Assembly: GCF_000472865.1 (NCBI RefSeq)
Contig: NZ_AXAP01000008.1
Span: 120,337 to 184,336, forward strand
Direction: 5' to 3'
From: Bradyrhizobium elkanii WSM2783
GTDB taxonomy: Bacteria > Pseudomonadota > Alphaproteobacteria > Rhizobiales > Xanthobacteraceae
DNA length: 64,000 nt
Below, piece after piece: positions 61,260 to 64,000 of this stretch. Position numbers and translations under genes: made by a program. Every line of letters begins with the position of its first letter. Position 1 is the stretch's first letter. The notes beneath the pieces were generated by a model. That model was not told where the DNA came from and searched no databases. It saw nothing but the letters and a program-made list of their open reading frames with translations.

Positions 61260-62708
61260 TCATTTGAGGGTGCTGGTGCGAGAAGTCTTGGCATCGATCT
61301 GATACGGAACGACGCCTCTTTCGACGGTACCCACGTCAAGTGGGTGGCCGATCGGCGGTAGTGCTCGGTGACGGCAGTCGCTTCGCTCGCAGGCTCTGCA
61401 TCCCGGGCCGATGAAGTCGACCGCATCGAGATCGTCCAGGTTCAGCCCCTTTGCGTAAACCGTCTCGCCCGCATAGGTCACCTCACACCCAAGTCCGACG
61501 GCGACCGCGCGCGGTCGGTTCAGATATGAGCCCGCCGAAAGGCTGACGGTCCGAGCTACGCAAAGATACCTCGTTCCATCAGGCGTAGCAGCTAACTGGG
61601 CCAGGATGCGGCCAGGATGCGAGAACGACTGGTGTACGTTCCATACGGGGCAGGGACCTCCGAAGCGCGCGAACTGAAAGCGGGTGGCGCTGCTGCGCTT
61701 CAAGACGTTGCCGGCGATGTCGATTTTCAGGAAATAGAACGGAATTCCCGGCGAGTTTCTCCGTTGCAGCGTGCTCAAACGATGGCAGACCTGCTCGAAG
61801 CTCGTGCCAAAGCGTCGCTGGAGGCGTTCGATGTCATAGCGAACGTCGCGCGCTGTGGCGAGAAATGCTCCATATGGCATAACCAGGGCGCCGGCAAAGT
61901 AATTGGCGAGTGCGACGCGCGCGAGCGATGCAGCTTCCTCGTTGCTGAGACGTGCCTGTCTGATCTGACGTTCGATGCTGTCTCGCTGTTCGAGCAGGCC
62001 GATGACGTGAGCGATCCAGAACAGCCGGCTTTCCACCGGCGCATCTTTGGACATGAAAAGCGTTTTGGCGTTGCTATCCAGCCGCCAGATCATTCCCTTG
62101 CCAAGATCCACCGGGCCTTGGCCGATCCGAACCCCGTAGGCATCACGCAAATATCTGATGAAGTCCTCGCCGCGGTTCTCGGGCTGAAAGTCTCTTGCCT
62201 GCGAAAGCCGTTCCGCGGCGCGATCAAGCGCATCAAAATGGTTACGTTTTGATTGCACCCAATCGCGTACCTCGTCATAGGGAAAGCGGCTGGCCGCACC
62301 CACGTCGGTTTGGGCCACACGCGTTTGCAAGGAGCGATGTTCCTCTTCGAGCGCAAGATAACCGCGATAGAGATGCAAAAAGCGCTGCGCGATATCGGGC
62401 GCGACCCGGACGGCCGCGCTGGCCTCGTCAGGCAAAATGGGCGACCCGAACAGAGGGTCACTGGCGCTTTCACGAAGTTCGCTGGCGAGCCGCAAATCGT
62501 CGTCAGACGAAAAATAATTCGTCTCAATACCAAATTGCCGGCTGAGCCGCATGAGCAGCTCTCGCGTGATCGGCCGCTGATCACTCTCCATTTGACTCAA
62601 ATAGCCCGCGGAAATGCTGAGAGCGTCTGCGAGCTCTGCTTGTGTCATGCTGCGTTGTTCGCGCAACCGCCGTAGCCGGTCGCCGGCGAAGATCTTGCGC
62701 TGTCTCAC
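61260..62708 (-). CDS. pccR: short-chain acyl-CoA responsive regulator (PccR/ScfR family)
   Basis: This 482-residue regulator has an N-terminal Xre helix-turn-helix ([39 protein letters not shown]), a middle IrrE/ImmA-like domain and a C-terminal ScfR domain with the cysteine motif [14 protein letters not shown]. The metallopeptidase motif HExxH is not preserved; the matching region reads [11 protein letters not shown]. In Rhodobacter the family member PccR senses propionyl-CoA and activates pccB. Here the gene is divergent from a propionyl-CoA carboxylase beta gene, which supports the same role. Confidence 0.9.
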   Translation of the reverse strand: MRQRKIFAGDRLRRLREQRSMTQAELADALSISAGYLSQMESDQRPITRELLMRLSRQFGIETNYFSSDDDLRLASELRESASDPLFGSPILPDEASAAVRVAPDIAQRFLHLYRGYLALEEEHRSLQTRVAQTDVGAASRFPYDEVRDWVQSKRNHFDALDRAAERLSQARDFQPENRGEDFIRYLRDAYGVRIGQGPVDLGKGMIWRLDSNAKTLFMSKDAPVESRLFWIAHVIGLLEQRDSIERQIRQARLSNEEAASLARVALANYFAGALVMPYGAFLATARDVRYDIERLQRRFGTSFEQVCHRLSTLQRRNSPGIPFYFLKIDIAGNVLKRSSATRFQFARFGGPCPVWNVHQSFSHPGRILAQLAATPDGTRYLCVARTVSLSAGSYLNRPRAVAVGLGCEVTYAGETVYAKGLNLDDLDAVDFIGPGCRACERSDCRHRALPPIGHPLDVGTVERGVVPYQIDAKTSRTSTLK

Positions 62709-62975
62709 TTGGCAAACTTTACAACTGGCTCAGCGCTATCGGCAAAAATAAGCACTTTCTTCGGTCCCTCCGCGGCGATCTCCTTGCTAATCTTGCATAC
62801 ATTGACTGGGATGCAAAGCGCCCGGGGGCCGGTTTGGCAATCCATCGCGCTTGCCGGAGCAGCCAGGTGGTACCGGCGGACTATGTGCGAATGCTCGCGC
62901 GCCCTGCATCGGCTCCGTAAGGGATTCCTGTCCCGGCGCGACCAGGTCGGACCGGATTGTGAGGATGTGGCTATC

Positions 62976-64000
62976 ATGACGATGTTGGTTGAACTGGAGG
63001 AAAGGCGCGCCGGCGCCAAGTTGGGCGGCGGCGTCAAGCGCATCGAGGCGCAGCATGCCCGCGGCAAGCTGACGGCGCGGGAGCGCATCGAGCTGCTGCT
63101 CGACAAGGGATCGTTCGAGGAATTCGACATGTTCGTCGAGCACCGCTCGACCGAATTCGGCATGGAGAAGACCAGGGTTCCCGGCGACGGTGTCGTCACC
63201 GGTTGGGGCACCGTCAACGGCCGCAAGACCTTCGTCTTCGCCAAGGATTTCACGGTGTTCGGCGGCTCGCTGTCCGAGACCCATGCGCTGAAGATCACGA
63301 AACTCCAGGACATGGCGATGAAGGCGCGGGCGCCGATCATCGGCCTCTATGACGCCGGCGGCGCCCGCATCCAGGAGGGCGTCGCCGCGCTCGCCGGCTA
63401 TTCCTACGTGTTCCGCCGCAACGTCATCGCCTCCGGCGTGATCCCGCAGATCTCCGTCATCATGGGCCCCTGCGCCGGCGGCGACGTCTACTCGCCGGCG
63501 ATGACCGATTTCATCTTCATGGTGAAGAACACCAGCTACATGTTCGTGACCGGTCCTGACGTGGTGAAGACCGTGACCAACGAGGTGGTCACCGCCGAGG
63601 AGCTCGGCGGCGCCTCGGTGCACGCGACGCGCTCCTCGATCGCCGACGGCGCGTTCGAGAACGACGTCGACGCGCTGTTGCAGATGCGCCGGCTGATCGA
63701 CTTCCTGCCCTCGAACAACACCGACGGCGTGCCGGAGTGGCCGAGCTTCGACGACATCGGCCGGGTCGACATGTCCCTGGACACCCTGATCCCCGACAAT
63801 CCGAACAAGCCCTACGACATGAAGGAATTGATCCTGAAGGTCGTGGACGAGGGCGACTTCTTCGAGATCTCCGAGACCTTCGCCAAGAACATCGTCACCG
63901 GTTTCGGCCGCATCGCCGGCCGCACCGTGGGCTTTGTCGCCAACCAGCCGATGGTGCTCGCCGGTGTGCTCGACAGCGATGCGTCACGCAAGGCCGCGCG
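62976..64000 (+). CDS. pccB: propionyl-CoA carboxylase beta chain (partial, runs off the end)
   Basis: At least 341 codons of an acyl-CoA carboxylase carboxyltransferase subunit are visible. Typical stretches are [60 protein letters not shown] and [19 protein letters not shown]. It carboxylates propionyl-CoA to methylmalonyl-CoA with a biotin subunit encoded elsewhere. I chose the ATG at 62976 with GAGGA ahead. The 267-base gap to pccR holds TTGGCAAACTTTACAAC near 62709, which resembles the TTTGCAAA-type sites reported for this regulator family. The 3' end lies outside the window. Confidence 0.95.
   Translation, partial: MTMLVELEERRAGAKLGGGVKRIEAQHARGKLTARERIELLLDKGSFEEFDMFVEHRSTEFGMEKTRVPGDGVVTGWGTVNGRKTFVFAKDFTVFGGSLSETHALKITKLQDMAMKARAPIIGLYDAGGARIQEGVAALAGYSYVFRRNVIASGVIPQISVIMGPCAGGDVYSPAMTDFIFMVKNTSYMFVTGPDVVKTVTNEVVTAEELGGASVHATRSSIADGAFENDVDALLQMRRLIDFLPSNNTDGVPEWPSFDDIGRVDMSLDTLIPDNPNKPYDMKELILKVVDEGDFFEISETFAKNIVTGFGRIAGRTVGFVANQPMVLAGVLDSDASRKAA

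Overview
The window is GC-rich, densely coded DNA of the kind found in soil or root-associated alphaproteobacteria. The closest fit is the Bradyrhizobium/Rhodopseudomonas group. This rests on gene content (two CO-dehydrogenase-type molybdenum hydroxylase clusters, several rhizobial-style ABC importers, a TRAP importer, and a divergent pccR/pccB pair), not on a marker gene. No rRNA, tRNA, CRISPR array or prophage was seen. Almost every gene is an uptake system, a catabolic enzyme or a regulator, so this is an accessory catabolic region.

Layout. (1) 0.2-7.8 kb, plus strand: a tightly overlapping operon with a crotonase, a three-subunit molybdenum hydroxylase interrupted by a metallo-beta-lactamase-fold hydrolase, an SDR protein without its catalytic Tyr/Lys, and an acyl-CoA ligase. 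A tandem-duplicated HxlR regulator (7.8-8.9 kb, minus) faces an orphan solute-binding protein and a 4-hydroxybutyryl-CoA dehydratase-type enzyme (9.0-11.9 kb). Similar repeats precede both plus-strand units. (2) 12.5-19.5 kb, minus strand: amidase, cyclase-family hydrolase and a complete Liv-type ABC importer, divergent from a LysR regulator, with an LTTR box between them. (3) 20.8-22.0 kb: a scar of three decayed gene fragments (tctA, an AmiC-like binding protein, an IS3 OrfA). (4) 22.3-28.7 kb: a UrtABCDE-type importer followed by an acetamidase/formamidase, probably for short amides or urea. (5) 29-46.5 kb: a second molybdenum hydroxylase (with a CoxS-CoxG fusion), a frameshifted amidase, a TRAP importer, a MarR regulator, a Rieske oxygenase whose ferredoxin, reductase and alpha subunit are one polypeptide, a small monooxygenase-like protein, a maleylpyruvate/maleylacetoacetate isomerase and a NitT/TauT-type ABC importer. 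Six copies of a TCAG-centred AT-rich motif sit in front of the transcription units of this block, which suggests one MarR regulon. (6) 46.8-49.7 kb: a large putative zinc metalloprotease. (7) 51.0-61.1 kb: a sugar/polyol ABC importer in one operon with a complete PTS-type dihydroxyacetone kinase (DhaL, DhaM, HPr, enzyme I, DhaK). (8) 61.3-64.0 kb: pccR divergent from propionyl-CoA carboxylase beta, which runs off the end.

How the genes work together. Each block pairs a high-affinity importer with the enzymes for the imported compound and a local regulator. The dihydroxyacetone block looks biochemically complete. The molybdenum hydroxylase and Rieske blocks clearly oxidise an aromatic, heterocyclic or acyl substrate, but that substrate cannot be read from the sequence. 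In four importer operons the gene for the binding protein is followed at once by a GC-rich hairpin before the next gene, which may keep the binding protein in excess.
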